A stretch of DNA of 64,000 nt from an uncultured Gemmatimonadales bacterium (lineage in GTDB: Bacteria > Gemmatimonadota > Gemmatimonadetes > JACCXV01 > JAHWKZ01): NCBI GenBank assembly GCA_947259315.1, contig CAMYLR010000011.1, positions 76,539 to 140,538 of the forward strand, written 5' to 3'. The notes beneath the pieces are model-generated. The model saw only the letters and a program-made list of their open reading frames with translations. It was not told the origin of the DNA and ran no database searches. The translations under genes were made by a program, and so were the position numbers. Position 1 is the first letter of the stretch. Each line of letters begins with the position of its first letter. Below, one piece after another: positions 1-8,731 of this stretch.

Positions 1-224
1 ATGTCCTCCTAGTGACGAACCCGGTCGGCCCGGAGCTTCCCGCGTTCACGACGCACACGCTTCGCGGCGGTTTGACCGTCTTCGAGAACACGTCCTACCG
101 CCAGCGGATCGGGATCACCGTCGCCAATCTGACGGACGAACTGTACGCCGAGTTCTCGAACGCCAGCTTCTTCCGGCCCGAGCCCGGCCGCACGTTGATC
201 GTGACGTGGGGGCTGGACTTCTAG
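1..224 (+). CDS. TonB-dependent receptor, C-terminal end (5' partial)
   Basis: The frame is open to the left edge of the window, so this is only the last ~74 residues of a longer protein. It ends in alternating polar/hydrophobic strands with an N-L-T-D-E-L-Y motif and a terminal aromatic residue (G-L-D-F stop). That is how TonB-dependent outer-membrane receptor barrels usually end: the last beta strand closes the barrel and the final Phe is the BAM recognition signal. The substrate cannot be told from this piece. The call rests on motif resemblance only. Confidence 0.75.
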   Translation, partial: VLLVTNPVGPELPAFTTHTLRGGLTVFENTSYRQRIGITVANLTDELYAEFSNASFFRPEPGRTLIVTWGLDF

Positions 225-259
225 TGTTGGATCTCAGCTAGCTCCAACGAGGGAGGGGC

Positions 260-967
260 ATGAGAGAGCCGGTCCACTTCATCCCGATCGCGACCACGGT
301 GATCGCATTGGTGTTCGCGCGAATCGTGTTCGAACGGTATCGCGGGCGCGGCGGAACACACCTCCTTTGGTGGTCGATCGGGATTCTGCTCTACGGAGTC
401 GGGACGCTAACTGAGTCGTTGGTGACCCTCTTTGGCTGGAATGCGGTCGTTTTCAAGGCCTGGTACATCTCGGGTGCCCTGCTGGGCGGCGCGCCGCTCG
501 CGCAGGGCACCGTGTACCTGTTGTTGAAACGGCGGACGGCCAATCGGTTGGCGAGCGTCCTCTTACCCTACATTGGCGTGGCGGCCGCTTGCGTGATTCT
601 CTCACCGGTCAATTACGAGCTCGTCGAAGCACACCGATTGACCGGTGCGGTCTTCGAGTGGCAGTGGGTGCGTTTATTCAGCCCATTCATCAACACGTAC
701 GCGTTCATCTTCCTCGTCGGCGGCGCCGTGTTGTCGGCGGTGCGATTCTATCGCAGCGCGGGTACGCACCACCGCTTTGTCGGAAACGTGTTTATAGCGG
801 TCGGTGCGCTCTTGCCGGGCATCGGCGGGATGGCCACCCGAATGGGACACACCGACGTTCTGTACGTCATGGAGTTCATCGGTATCGTTCTCATCTGGAT
901 GGGTTACCGATGGAACATCAAGACGCCCAAGGAAGTGCTTTCCAAACCACTGGCGGCAGCGACCTGA
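260..967 (+). CDS. Polytopic membrane protein, function unknown
   Basis: A 235-residue protein with about seven hydrophobic segments and short charged loops, ending in a basic tail. A strong GAGGGAGGGG ribosome site sits directly before the ATG. No catalytic motif is visible. It lies 35 nt after the TonB receptor and 14 nt before a DUF2007-like gene, so the three may be co-transcribed. Function is not recognised. Confidence 0.8.
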   Translation: MREPVHFIPIATTVIALVFARIVFERYRGRGGTHLLWWSIGILLYGVGTLTESLVTLFGWNAVVFKAWYISGALLGGAPLAQGTVYLLLKRRTANRLASVLLPYIGVAAACVILSPVNYELVEAHRLTGAVFEWQWVRLFSPFINTYAFIFLVGGAVLSAVRFYRSAGTHHRFVGNVFIAVGALLPGIGGMATRMGHTDVLYVMEFIGIVLIWMGYRWNIKTPKEVLSKPLAAAT

Positions 968-981
968 GGGGTTGGGTCGGC

Positions 982-1221
982 ATGCGTGACGATACCGACG
1001 GTCTGATCGTGGTCGCGACGTGTGATGCCCGGCACAAGGCTGAGCTGTTGGTGGAGCTGCTGGAGGATGGTGGGATCGCGGCTGTACTCGAAGACGGGGA
1101 GTCGATCGGGTTTGGATCCAAGCCGCCTTTCGGTCCGTTTCACGTTGCCGTGCGATCCGATGACGCCGAATCTGCGAAGGAGTTGGTGGCTGGCTGGTGG
1201 GAAGCTGACGACTCGGACTAG
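982..1221 (+). CDS. DUF2007-like small protein
   Basis: A 79-residue soluble protein with the layout of the DUF2007 family (annotated as putative prokaryotic signal-transducing proteins): an N-terminal beta strand (L-I-V-V-A-T), a helix that pairs 'HKAELLVELLEDGGI' with a following strand, a G-F-G-S-K-P-P-F loop and an F-H-V-A-V-R strand followed by a terminal helix. The internal ATG at 982 gives the family length; the frame is open further upstream but that part overlaps the preceding gene. Its stop shares a CTAG with the stop of the convergent gene. Confidence 0.75.
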   Translation: MRDDTDGLIVVATCDARHKAELLVELLEDGGIAAVLEDGESIGFGSKPPFGPFHVAVRSDDAESAKELVAGWWEADDSD

Positions 1222-2168
1222 GTAGTGCTTGCAGACGCGGGGATGGTCGTCGACTGGGCTCGAACCCACCATCCGAAAACGAATAACGTGAACAGTATCC
1301 GCGCGGCCTGACCCGCGGGCACACCGAAGCCGAGAGTCGCGGTCAACTGTGGAGCGGCGAACCAGTAGTAGGTCCCGACCGCCAACGCGGCCAGTACTGG
1401 CAGAATCCTCACTACGGAGACCCTGGCCAACCCCGTAATCACCGCAATGATGGCGTAGCTCGCTGCCGCACCCAGGAATACGGTCGCGTAGACCGAAGCC
1501 GCCGAGCTCAGCGGTCCGTCCGCGGTCTGGAAATATCCGAATACGAACCCCGGGAACCCGGCGGCGAACGCTCCAAACGGCGTGGCCAACCAGCGGTTGG
1601 AGTCGAGCGACTCGCCCAAGGCCACCAACGGCGCCTGCTGAGGCGATGGGTCGATACACGTGGCCGAACACACCGTGCAACACCGCGTGTGGCCGACCTT
1701 CAGGATCGGACGCTGGCCATAGAGACGTTCGACCGGCAGCACGGGGCAGACCGCGTTGCAGAAGCCGGATCTCGCCTTGAACAATGCGCCCAGCAGGACA
1801 GCCAGGACCCCGACTGCCAGTATCGTGATCGCCAGCGCGGTTCCGTTTTGATTGAACAGAAACCGTCGGGCGGGCACGAGGGCCCCAAACAGCGCGATTC
1901 CGATGATGGGGGCTGCGGTGACAAACCAGGACGGTGGCCAGGGTGCGTCCGAGATTCTGTTTCCGTGCAGGTTCAGCGTTGACAGCGGACAGGTGTTTCG
2001 CCACAGCAACGGTGTCAGCAGGAGTGACGCTGGGACCAACGGGATCACGACGTTCCAGAGGATCTCGAGCGTTGGTGCAGGCCATTGGAAGAGGCCGACG
2101 AGAAGGACCGGGGTAGCCAGCAGGCCGACCCACTCGGCGACTCTCCACGGGCGGCTATTACTGGTCAT
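1218..2168 (-). CDS. Cysteine-rich membrane protein, possible Fe-S (NapH/CcoG-like) protein
   Basis: A 316-residue polytopic membrane protein. The ATG at 2168 is preceded by AGAGGAG at 5-nt spacing and was preferred to the upstream start at 2240. Cytoplasm-style cysteine clusters lie between membrane segments: C60-P, C137-x3-C141-P, and C163-C164-x2-C167-x3-C171. Such clusters in a polytopic protein recall the membrane ferredoxins NapH, NosR and CcoG, but the spacing is not the classical double CxxCxxCxxxCP, so Fe-S binding is inferred. No redox partner is encoded next to it. Confidence 0.6.
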   Translation of the reverse strand: MTSNSRPWRVAEWVGLLATPVLLVGLFQWPAPTLEILWNVVIPLVPASLLLTPLLWRNTCPLSTLNLHGNRISDAPWPPSWFVTAAPIIGIALFGALVPARRFLFNQNGTALAITILAVGVLAVLLGALFKARSGFCNAVCPVLPVERLYGQRPILKVGHTRCCTVCSATCIDPSPQQAPLVALGESLDSNRWLATPFGAFAAGFPGFVFGYFQTADGPLSSAASVYATVFLGAAASYAIIAVITGLARVSVVRILPVLAALAVGTYYWFAAPQLTATLGFGVPAGQAARILFTLFVFGWWVRAQSTTIPASASTT

Positions 2169-2228
2169 CGTCTCCTCTGGTGCGTAGGCTCGTACTTGGC
2201 ACACAAACAGATCGAGAGGAGGAGCAGC

Positions 2229-2471
2229 GTGGCCAAACACGATGTCGGTTTCGAGATGCCGCAGCGGGCGCTCGACCGCTCGGACGTGATCTTCCGCGTT
2301 CGCGAGGACGGGGAGCTTCTAGGTACGCTGACGGTCTCAAAGGGATCGGTCGTATGGTTCCCCAAAAAGAGCCACTATGGTCACAGAGTCGGGTGGTCAA
2401 GGTTCGACGCCCTAATGCGCGAGCACGTCACGCGCTTCGAGAAGCGATCGCCGGCGCGCGACACAGACTAA
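2229..2471 (+). CDS. Conserved hypothetical protein (80 aa)
   Basis: A small soluble protein with a strand-rich middle (V-I-F-R-V, L-G-T-L-T-V-S-K-G-S-V-V-W-F-P) and a C-terminal helix ending in basic residues. I chose GTG 2229 because GAGGAG lies just upstream and the frame beyond it is unlikely coding. The pattern is that of a widespread short uncharacterised family. It is divergent from the Cys-rich membrane gene, with ~60 nt between the starts, and shares its stop with convergent hutF. Confidence 0.65.
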   Translation: MAKHDVGFEMPQRALDRSDVIFRVREDGELLGTLTVSKGSVVWFPKKSHYGHRVGWSRFDALMREHVTRFEKRSPARDTD

Positions 2472-3817
2472 TCTGAGTCCCTAGAGCGTGCGTTGGCCAC
2501 GCGAGCGGATCGCGACGGGCGCCAATCGCCCCCCACACACGTCGAGATGATCGTCTCGTTGCCGGTGCCGAAGATCCACGAGTCCAGTAACGTGTCCGCC
2601 TCGCTTCCTCTGAGTGCCGGGGCGGTCAGGTCGAGAGCCACAAAATCCGCCCAAAGACCCGGCCCGATGAGCCCAGCTTCTACGCCCAGCGCTCGCGCGC
2701 CGTTGAGTGTCGCGACGTCGAGCAATGAGGCTGCCACACCGCCGTCCTGGTCGGTCACGATACCTCGCTGTTGCGCCTTCAGTCGCTGACCGTACTCGAG
2801 CCACCGCATCTCTTCGGTCATGGCGATCCGGGCGTTTGAATCCGTCCCCAGGCAGATGTGGCCGCCAGCCCTGTGAATCGCCGGGACATCGGCGATTCCG
2901 TCCCCGAGGTTGGCCTCGGTCAACGGACAGATGCAGACGTTGCCGCCACGTTCGAGAAGACGCTGCATGTCATCGGACGCAGTGTGCGTGCAGTGGATCG
3001 CGGTAAAGCGGTCGTCGATCGCGAGCGCGTCGTCTAGCAGCGCCATCGGCCGGCGCCCGTGGAAACGGACACAATCTTCGACCTCCTGTGGCTGCTCTTC
3101 GACGTGGATGTGGAAGACGAGGTCTCGACGGCTGGACTCTTGGTGGAGCTCGACGATAGCCTCGATCGGGACAGCCCGAACGCTGTGGGCGGCCACGCCC
3201 ATCGTCTGGGTGTCGGGCTCAAGGCCCGAATAGAGTCGGTCGACCGACATCCAGAACTCACTCGGTGATCGGGTGTCAAACCGTTGTTGACTCCCATGCA
3301 GTGGCTTCCCGAAACCGCCAGCCTCGTAGTGGGTGTTCAGCAACACTAATCGAATCCCAGCCTCGGCGGCGGCGTCGAGCAGCACGATATCGAGGTCGTA
3401 ATCACGCTCGGTTGTCGCGTGGTGGACGTAGTGAAACTCGCCTACGGTGGTGATCCCGGCGTCGCGCATCTCGATAAAAGCCTCGAGGGTGAGCGCGCGG
3501 AAACGCTCGGGCTCGAGCGCATCGACGAGCTCGTACATCGCTTCGCGCCACGTCCAGAAGCTTCCGCGACCGCTGGGAAACCGCTCCCCGCGACCACGCA
3601 ACCCGATCTGGAACGCGTGTGAGTGAACGTCGACGAGTCCCGGCAGCAGCGCCTGGTCCCGAAGGCGACGGGTCGGGTTCAAACCCAGTCGCCCGACAGC
3701 CTCGATTCGAGCGCCAGCACCGACCGCCACCTGGACGCCAGCCTCGAAACGCTCACCAGTCCAGGTGAGATCCGCCTCGATGATCTCGGCCGGAGCGCCG
3801 GGTTGGGTGTCGCTCAT
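2468..3817 (-). CDS. hutF: Formimidoylglutamate deiminase
   Basis: Amidohydrolase of the HutF type, 449 residues: N-formimino-L-glutamate + H2O to N-formyl-L-glutamate + NH3, a late step of histidine breakdown. Visible signs are the metal-binding H65-S-H67 after L-P-G-L-V-D-V, the family-typical R-G-R-G-E-R-F segment, G-E-F-H-Y-V-H-H, the later H-x-H (F-H-I-H-V-E-E-Q), a C-T-H-T metal region, and the catalytic Asp in L-G-T-D-S-N. No other hut gene is in the window, so it is a stand-alone unit here. A weak TAAGG lies before the ATG. Confidence 0.9.
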   Translation of the reverse strand: MSDTQPGAPAEIIEADLTWTGERFEAGVQVAVGAGARIEAVGRLGLNPTRRLRDQALLPGLVDVHSHAFQIGLRGRGERFPSGRGSFWTWREAMYELVDALEPERFRALTLEAFIEMRDAGITTVGEFHYVHHATTERDYDLDIVLLDAAAEAGIRLVLLNTHYEAGGFGKPLHGSQQRFDTRSPSEFWMSVDRLYSGLEPDTQTMGVAAHSVRAVPIEAIVELHQESSRRDLVFHIHVEEQPQEVEDCVRFHGRRPMALLDDALAIDDRFTAIHCTHTASDDMQRLLERGGNVCICPLTEANLGDGIADVPAIHRAGGHICLGTDSNARIAMTEEMRWLEYGQRLKAQQRGIVTDQDGGVAASLLDVATLNGARALGVEAGLIGPGLWADFVALDLTAPALRGSEADTLLDSWIFGTGNETIISTCVGGDWRPSRSARVANARSRDSD

Positions 3818-3930
3818 GGCCTTAGCTTGCTGCGCGCCGGCGCGCCCGGCAAGCCGGGTCGTCGGGGAGCGCTCGATGGGCGATGAAACCTGGGGCGCCC
3901 GACCGCCGTAGGGCGGGAATGGAGGTGACG

Positions 3931-4638
3931 ATGACTGCTACCACACAGACTGCCACATTTCGTTCCAGTTCGATCCCGAACCCGTTCCTCGTCCTGGCCG
4001 AGGCGCGGACCTATACGACGCTGCTGTACCTGTTGCTGAGCTTTCCGCTGGGATTGGCCTACTTCGTGATCCTCTTGACCGGTGGAGCGCTGGGGATTGG
4101 GCTGTCGGTCATCGCCGTCGGCCTGGTGATCCTCTTCATGCTCGTCTTGGCCGGTTGGGCGCTGACCGTATTCGAGCGCCAGCTCGCGATACATCTCTTG
4201 GGCGCCGATGTCCCCCCCGCCAAACCGGAGGGTGCGCCCAAGGACGGATGGCTGTGGATCAAGAGCGTGTTTGGGAACCCCGTGACCTGGAAGGGGATCC
4301 TCTTCCTGGGGCTCAAGTTCCCGTTGGGTCTGGCCAGTTGGGTCGTAACGATCGTATTGCTGGCGATCGTTGCCACTTTTGTCACGGCGCCGTTGTCGTT
4401 GGCGCTCGGTGCTTCGATCAACATCTTCGAGTGGCAGGTCGAGACCTACGGGGAGGCCGCCGTGTTGACGCTGATCGGTCTCCTGGCGCTGTTGCCGACC
4501 GCCTATTTCCTCAACGCTTTGGGTGCCGTTTGGGCGCGTTTCGCCGAGGTCATGCTGGGCCGTGAGTGGCCCGAGCCTACACCGTCGCCCGTCGAAGCCG
4601 TCTCTTCAGGTGGTGAATCTTACGCCGGACTTTCTTGA
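3931..4638 (+). CDS. Membrane protein with putative sensor domain
   Basis: A 235-residue membrane protein matching the 'putative sensor' layout (PF13796-like): two similar halves, each beginning with a short soluble N-P-F or N-P-V segment followed by a hydrophobic hairpin with the pattern L-x-F-P-L-G-L-A. The ATG at 3931 directly follows GGAGGTGACG. In Actinobacteria and others this domain often precedes a histidine kinase, but no kinase is attached or adjacent here. Its 3' end overlaps a convergent gene by 62 nt. Confidence 0.65.
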   Translation: MTATTQTATFRSSSIPNPFLVLAEARTYTTLLYLLLSFPLGLAYFVILLTGGALGIGLSVIAVGLVILFMLVLAGWALTVFERQLAIHLLGADVPPAKPEGAPKDGWLWIKSVFGNPVTWKGILFLGLKFPLGLASWVVTIVLLAIVATFVTAPLSLALGASINIFEWQVETYGEAAVLTLIGLLALLPTAYFLNALGAVWARFAEVMLGREWPEPTPSPVEAVSSGGESYAGLS

Positions 4639-4900
4639 GTTCGGCCTTATCACCGGCCTCGAGTGCCGCCGCTCGCTCGACTTTTAGCGCCCGGATCTCG
4701 GCTTTCACCTTGTCTTTGTCGATCCCCACGACTTCATGGTGCACGTGGGCCTCGATCCCGAGCACCTCGCACAGCAGCGGGAGAAGCTGTTCTTTGTGCA
4801 TGGTGGTGTTGCCGATCAGTCTCTCGTCATTGATCTCGGCCGCTATATCACGCAGTCGGGCGACCGTCATGTCGTGCAGCTCTTCGTAGGTGTGGGTCAC
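4577..4900 (-). CDS. Rho-N/SAP-like helical protein
   Basis: A 107-residue protein. The N-terminal H-D-M-T-V-A-R-L-R-D-I-A-A-E-I segment is typical of a Rho N-terminal/SAP-like helix-extended-loop-helix, which may bind nucleic acid. The C-terminal half is a long charged helix, strongly basic at the end, likely coiled coil. I chose GTG 4900 because AGGAGG lies 10 nt upstream (4911-4916); the ATG ten codons inside is an alternative and a start at 5029 would add a poorly supported extension. The last 62 nt overlap the convergent membrane gene. Confidence 0.6.
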   Translation of the reverse strand: MTHTYEELHDMTVARLRDIAAEINDERLIGNTTMHKEQLLPLLCEVLGIEAHVHHEVVGIDKDKVKAEIRALKVERAAALEAGDKAELKKVRRKIHHLKRRLRRATV

Positions 4901-5239
4901 GTGCGTAATGCCTCCTATTTGAAGTGGCGGATCCCCAGTCCGGGAAGATATCACCGTGTTGTGGTCTTGAGGAGCGATCGGTAATAGGATTGGATACAGA
5001 GCTCCGATAACGGCGATCGCGATGTTCATCGCGAGCGCAACGCCACGGGTTCCGCCCTCCGAGCCTCATCCGCGCCCAGAGACGCTGGGATCACCTGGCT
5101 GCCGAAGAGCCCAGGAATACTGCTTCAGGCCGTGAACTTCCAACCCCGAGGAGGCGCACGTGAAGCATCTCCTGGAGGGCTTGCGAGGCTCGCGCTCGTG
5201 AAGTGAGTCGCTGACTGACCGTAGCGCGGAGGCGCGCCG
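4901..5239. other. Divergent intergenic region (339 nt)
   Basis: Spacer between the divergent Rho-N-like and cupin genes. It holds their ribosome sites (AGGAGG on the minus strand at 4911-4916, GGAGG on the plus strand at 5228-5232) and presumably both promoters. I see no convincing -35/-10 pair, RNA gene, repeat or further coding sequence. Confidence 0.5.
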
Positions 5240-5605
5240 CTGAAAAAAATCGACCTGAACCAGAAGCTCGCATCGGTCAACGAGGTGTACGTCCCCAAGA
5301 TCGTCGGCGAGCTGAACGGTCAGTACGTCAAAGTCGCCAAAGTCAAGGGCGACTATCCGTGGCATCATCACGCCGACGAGGACGAGTTGTTCTTGGTCCT
5401 CAAGGGGTCGATCACGATCCGGTTCCGAGACGGCGACGTCGAGCTCGGTGAGGGCGAGATGTGCATCGTGCCGAGCGGCGTTGAGCACAGCCCGACCGCC
5501 GACGAGGAAGCCCATATCCTCTTGTTCGAGCCCGTCACCACCCGCAACACCGGCAACGTCGATCACGCCTACACGATCGAGGCCGAGGACCTGGAACAGA
5601 TCTAG
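5240..5605 (+). CDS. Cupin-domain protein (apparent CTG start)
   Basis: A 121-residue single-domain cupin. Metal-binding motif 1 is H-H-H-A-D-E-D-E-L-F-x-V-x-x-G and motif 2 is P-S-G-V-E-H-S-P. Close relatives, as I recall them, begin K-K-I-D-L-N-Q-K-L, which here is encoded immediately before the first GTG (5285). The only way to include it is a CTG at 5240-5242: an in-frame TAG lies at 5222-5224 with no ATG, GTG or TTG between, and GGAGG (5228-5232) is 7 nt before the CTG. Substrate unknown. Confidence 0.8.
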   Translation: MKKIDLNQKLASVNEVYVPKIVGELNGQYVKVAKVKGDYPWHHHADEDELFLVLKGSITIRFRDGDVELGEGEMCIVPSGVEHSPTADEEAHILLFEPVTTRNTGNVDHAYTIEAEDLEQI

Positions 5606-5645
5606 CGCTCAACCCTCCACCAGTCTGCAATGGCGCTTTGAGCGC
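5605..5645 (+). other. Hairpin after the cupin gene
   Basis: An 8-bp perfect stem, GCGCTCAA (5605-5612) with TTGAGCGC (5638-5645), encloses a 25-nt loop right after the cupin stop. There is no U-tract, so it is at best a processing or Rho-assisted end rather than an intrinsic terminator. Confidence 0.3.
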
Positions 5646-5725
5646 CTCGTCCCGATTTGTAGTCCTTCTTCACATCACGCATCGACGCCAGCCCAGACAC
5701 GTGGTACGCCACGCGAGGAGGTGGA

Positions 5726-6704
5726 ATGAACGCGACATGTGTTCGAAGGACGGCTTACGGTGTTGCCGCGGTTGCTCTAGCGGCTGTTGGCCAGGAACGG
5801 ACGGTCTACGCACAGGTCGCGGAGACCGTTGCGTCGGTTGAGGTCACGACGGTAACCGACACGTTGCCGGCAGCGGTCGGCGGTCTCACCGTTGACCGAC
5901 TCGGCCACGTCTACGTAGCCGACTTTGGCGAACGAGTATGGAAAGTCTCTCCGTTCGGCGAGGTGACTGAGCTGGCGACGGGGCTCTACGGGGCCTCTGG
6001 CAACGCCGTCGATTCCCATGGCACCCTGTTTCAGGCCAACTTCTTTGGCAACACGATCAGCCGGATCTCACGTGACGGAACGACGGAGACCTTTGCTGCC
6101 GGGTTCAACGGACCGGTGGGGATCTCGATCGAACCGGGTGTACCGCGTGACGCTCGACGGTGACGTCACGACGGTCGCTGGCACCGGAGCGTTTAGCGCC
6201 ACCGATGGCCCAGGACCCCAGGCGACATTCGCGACGCCGAACGGGATCGCCTACGATGCGGTCCGCGATCGTCTGTACACCAACGACTACCTGATCCCGT
6301 TCTCGCAGCGGCGGTTTGTGCCGCCGAGGAGCGTCGTCCGGCAGATCCGTTTCCCGACGCTCACCGAAAGCTTTAATGCAGCCTACGAGGCGGGTGGAAT
6401 CGATGCTGCCGTGGCTGCGCAGAACGCGTACCGTGAGTCACGGCCCGGGCGATTCACCGAGCTCGAGGTGAATGCGCTCGGGTATCAGATCATGAGCACC
6501 GGCAACGTGCAGGACGCGATCGCCGTCTTCAAGCTCAACGTCGAGGCGTACCCGAACTCGTTCAACGTCTACGACAGTCTGGCCGAAGGGTACAAAGTGG
6601 CCGGCGAGCGCGATCTGGCGATCGAGTTCTACGAGAAGTCGCTCGAGCTAAACCCCGCCAACACGAACGCGGTGAGCATGTTGGAGGAATTGGGCGCGCG
6701 CTAG
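5726..6704 (+). pseudogene. NHL-repeat/TPR secreted protein, frameshifted
   Basis: Starts at ATG 5726 after AGGAGG, with a signal-peptide-like N-terminus. Frame 1 encodes NHL-type beta-propeller blades (G-G-L-T-V-D-R-L-G-H-V-Y-V-A-D-F; G-N-A-V-D-S-H-G-T-L-F-Q-A-N) as far as G-P-V-G-I-S-I at about 6128. The next blade resumes in the +1 frame with N-R-V-Y-R-V-T-L-D-G (6132 on), runs through a further blade and ends with two TPR-like helix pairs (about 6450-6690). Roughly 13 residues of a blade are missing at the junction, so a deletion of about 40 bp is more likely than a one-base slip. Both halves otherwise look intact. Confidence 0.75.
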
Positions 6705-6745
6705 CGCTTCAGACGCTTACTCGCGCCGGGCGTAGATTGGCCGCC

Positions 6746-8731
6746 ATGATCATCGGCGCCGACACCGGTGGTACGTTTACCGACTTCGTCGCTGCGGACG
6801 AGTCTGGGGTTTGGACGTGGAAGGTTCCTTCGACGCCCGACGATTTCGCTCGTGGTGTGTTGAGCGGGTTGGAGCAGCTCTTCGCGGAGCGTGGGGGTCG
6901 AGGCGCTAGCCAATCTGACGTCACGCTAGTCCACGCTTCGACGGTCGCGACCAACGCGCTCCTCGAGCGAAAGGGGGCGCGCACTGCGCTGATCACGACC
7001 CGCGGTTTCAAAGACGTGTTGGCGATCGGCCGCCAAACGCGCCCGCACCTGTACGACTTGGCGGCACACCCAGCCCCACCCGTTGTCCCCAGTGGTTTGC
7101 GTTTCGAGGTCAGTGAGCGTGTGACGGCTGACCGAGAGGTCCTCGAGCGGTTGCAACCGGCAGAGATCGAGCGTGTCCTCGATCAGGTCGTAGCGGCCGA
7201 TGTCGAGTCGCTGGCCGTCTGCCTGTTGTTCTCGTTCCTCGTTCCGGAGCATGAGCGGGCGATCGGCGAAGCGGCGAGAGCCCGGGGTCTGGAAGTCTCT
7301 CTATCGTGCGAGATCGCACCCGAGTTTCGCGAGTACGAGCGCACCAGCACGACGGTCGTCAACGCGTACGTGGCGCCGGTGGTTCGCCGCTACTTGGAGC
7401 GATTGGCCAAGGGGGCGGTAAGCGCTGGTGTGAGTCGCCTGCAGGTCGTCCACTCGGCGGGCGGGAGCTTGAGCCCTCGAGCGGCAACGGAGCGCGCGGT
7501 CGCGACGGTGCTATCCGGCCCCGCCGCGGGCGTGATGGGAGCGCTCGAGGTGGCCCGCCAGACGATAGGACCGGATCCGAAGGTGATCTCGCTCGACATG
7601 GGTGGAACGTCGGCCGACCTGTCGCTGATCGACGGTCAGCTCGGGAAAACGACCCAAACTGTAATCGGTGGTCTGCCGATTCAGGCGTCGATGGTCGACA
7701 TCCATACCGTCGGCGCGGGGGGCGGCTCGATCGCCCGGCTCGACGCTGGCGGGGCGCTGCAAGTCGGTCCGGAGAGCGCGGGGGCGGATCCTGGGCCAGC
7801 CTGTTACGGTCGCGGAGACGCGGCGACCGTCACCGACGCGAACCTGGTGCTGCAACGCATCGCTCCAGATCACTTCCTCGGTGGTCGCATGGCGCTCGAC
7901 GTGGCGCGCGGCGAAGCGGTGATCGATCAACTCGCACGGTCGATGGGCGTCGATCGGAGAGCTGCGGCGCACAGCGTTGTGACGGTCGTTAACGCGAACA
8001 TGGAGCGCGCGGTGCGCGTGATCTCGGTTCAACGGGGCCACGATCCACGCGACTTTGCGCTGGTTGCGTTTGGCGGCGCGGCTGGGCTCCACGCCTGCGC
8101 GCTGGCCGAGTCACTCGGGATAACGCACGTGATCGTACCCCGCGATCCGGGTGTCTTGTCGGCGCTGGGGGCCACCGAGAGCGACGTCGCAAAGGAGTAC
8201 GGCCGCACGGTCATGCAGCCGCTGGGGCCAAACGCCGCTTTCGCAAGTGTATTTGGGGATCTGGAGACGAAGGCTCGAGCGGCGCTCGATCGAGAGCGGG
8301 TCGATCCTCGATCGGTCGTCGTTACGCGCACCGCTGATGCTCGATACCGCGGTCAATCGCACGAGTTGACGATCGATTGGCACGACGATGTGGCTGATGT
8401 CGCTGCGACATTCCACGCCACTCACCAGCGATACCATGGTTATCGCGCCGACAACGAGCCGATCGAGATCGTGACCCTGCGGCTTCGCGCGGCGGCCACC
8501 GTCGAACGACCGCCTCCTATCGAATTGGACGGCGGGGCCGGCGTCGAGGAGGCCACGCTTAGTATCCGCGATGATGTAGCGGTCATCGATCGGTTGGCGC
8601 TGGCAGCCGGTGTTCGCATGGTTGGATCGGCGCTGTTGGTCGAACCCTACGCCACGACGTATCTACCGTCCGGTTGGGAAGCGACAGTCGATGCGCACGG
8701 TCATCTCATGCTCGTTTCAGAGGCAGCTTGA
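6746..8731 (+). CDS. hyuA: Hydantoinase/oxoprolinase subunit A
   Basis: A 661-residue member of the hydantoinase A/5-oxoprolinase family. The N-terminus has the ASKHA-type phosphate loop G-A-D-T-G-G-T-F-T-D; later come L-D-M-G-G-T-S-A-D-L-S-L and the G-A-G-G-G-S-I and G-P-x-S-A-G-A-D-P-G-P-A-C-Y-G segments typical of HyuA. With HyuB it would open a cyclic amide or lactam (hydantoin, 5-oxoproline or similar) using ATP; the exact substrate cannot be read from sequence. I took ATG 6746 over TTG 6737. hyuB overlaps its stop through TTGA. Confidence 0.9.
   Translation: MIIGADTGGTFTDFVAADESGVWTWKVPSTPDDFARGVLSGLEQLFAERGGRGASQSDVTLVHASTVATNALLERKGARTALITTRGFKDVLAIGRQTRPHLYDLAAHPAPPVVPSGLRFEVSERVTADREVLERLQPAEIERVLDQVVAADVESLAVCLLFSFLVPEHERAIGEAARARGLEVSLSCEIAPEFREYERTSTTVVNAYVAPVVRRYLERLAKGAVSAGVSRLQVVHSAGGSLSPRAATERAVATVLSGPAAGVMGALEVARQTIGPDPKVISLDMGGTSADLSLIDGQLGKTTQTVIGGLPIQASMVDIHTVGAGGGSIARLDAGGALQVGPESAGADPGPACYGRGDAATVTDANLVLQRIAPDHFLGGRMALDVARGEAVIDQLARSMGVDRRAAAHSVVTVVNANMERAVRVISVQRGHDPRDFALVAFGGAAGLHACALAESLGITHVIVPRDPGVLSALGATESDVAKEYGRTVMQPLGPNAAFASVFGDLETKARAALDRERVDPRSVVVTRTADARYRGQSHELTIDWHDDVADVAATFHATHQRYHGYRADNEPIEIVTLRLRAAATVERPPPIELDGGAGVEEATLSIRDDVAVIDRLALAAGVRMVGSALLVEPYATTYLPSGWEATVDAHGHLMLVSEAA

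Noticed and set aside
904-2148. Long minus-strand frame (414 codons) beside the Cys-rich membrane gene
   Set aside because: It is the shadow of the true gene at 1218-2168 in another frame: its composition is Arg/Pro-rich without domains.
6125-6132. The 8-mer TCGATCGA at both the NHL and cyclase deletion junctions (also 19967-19974) as a recombination signal
   Set aside because: The same word is common in this GC-rich window (for example near 16418, 16853 and 17909), and the murD junction lacks it, so chance is enough.
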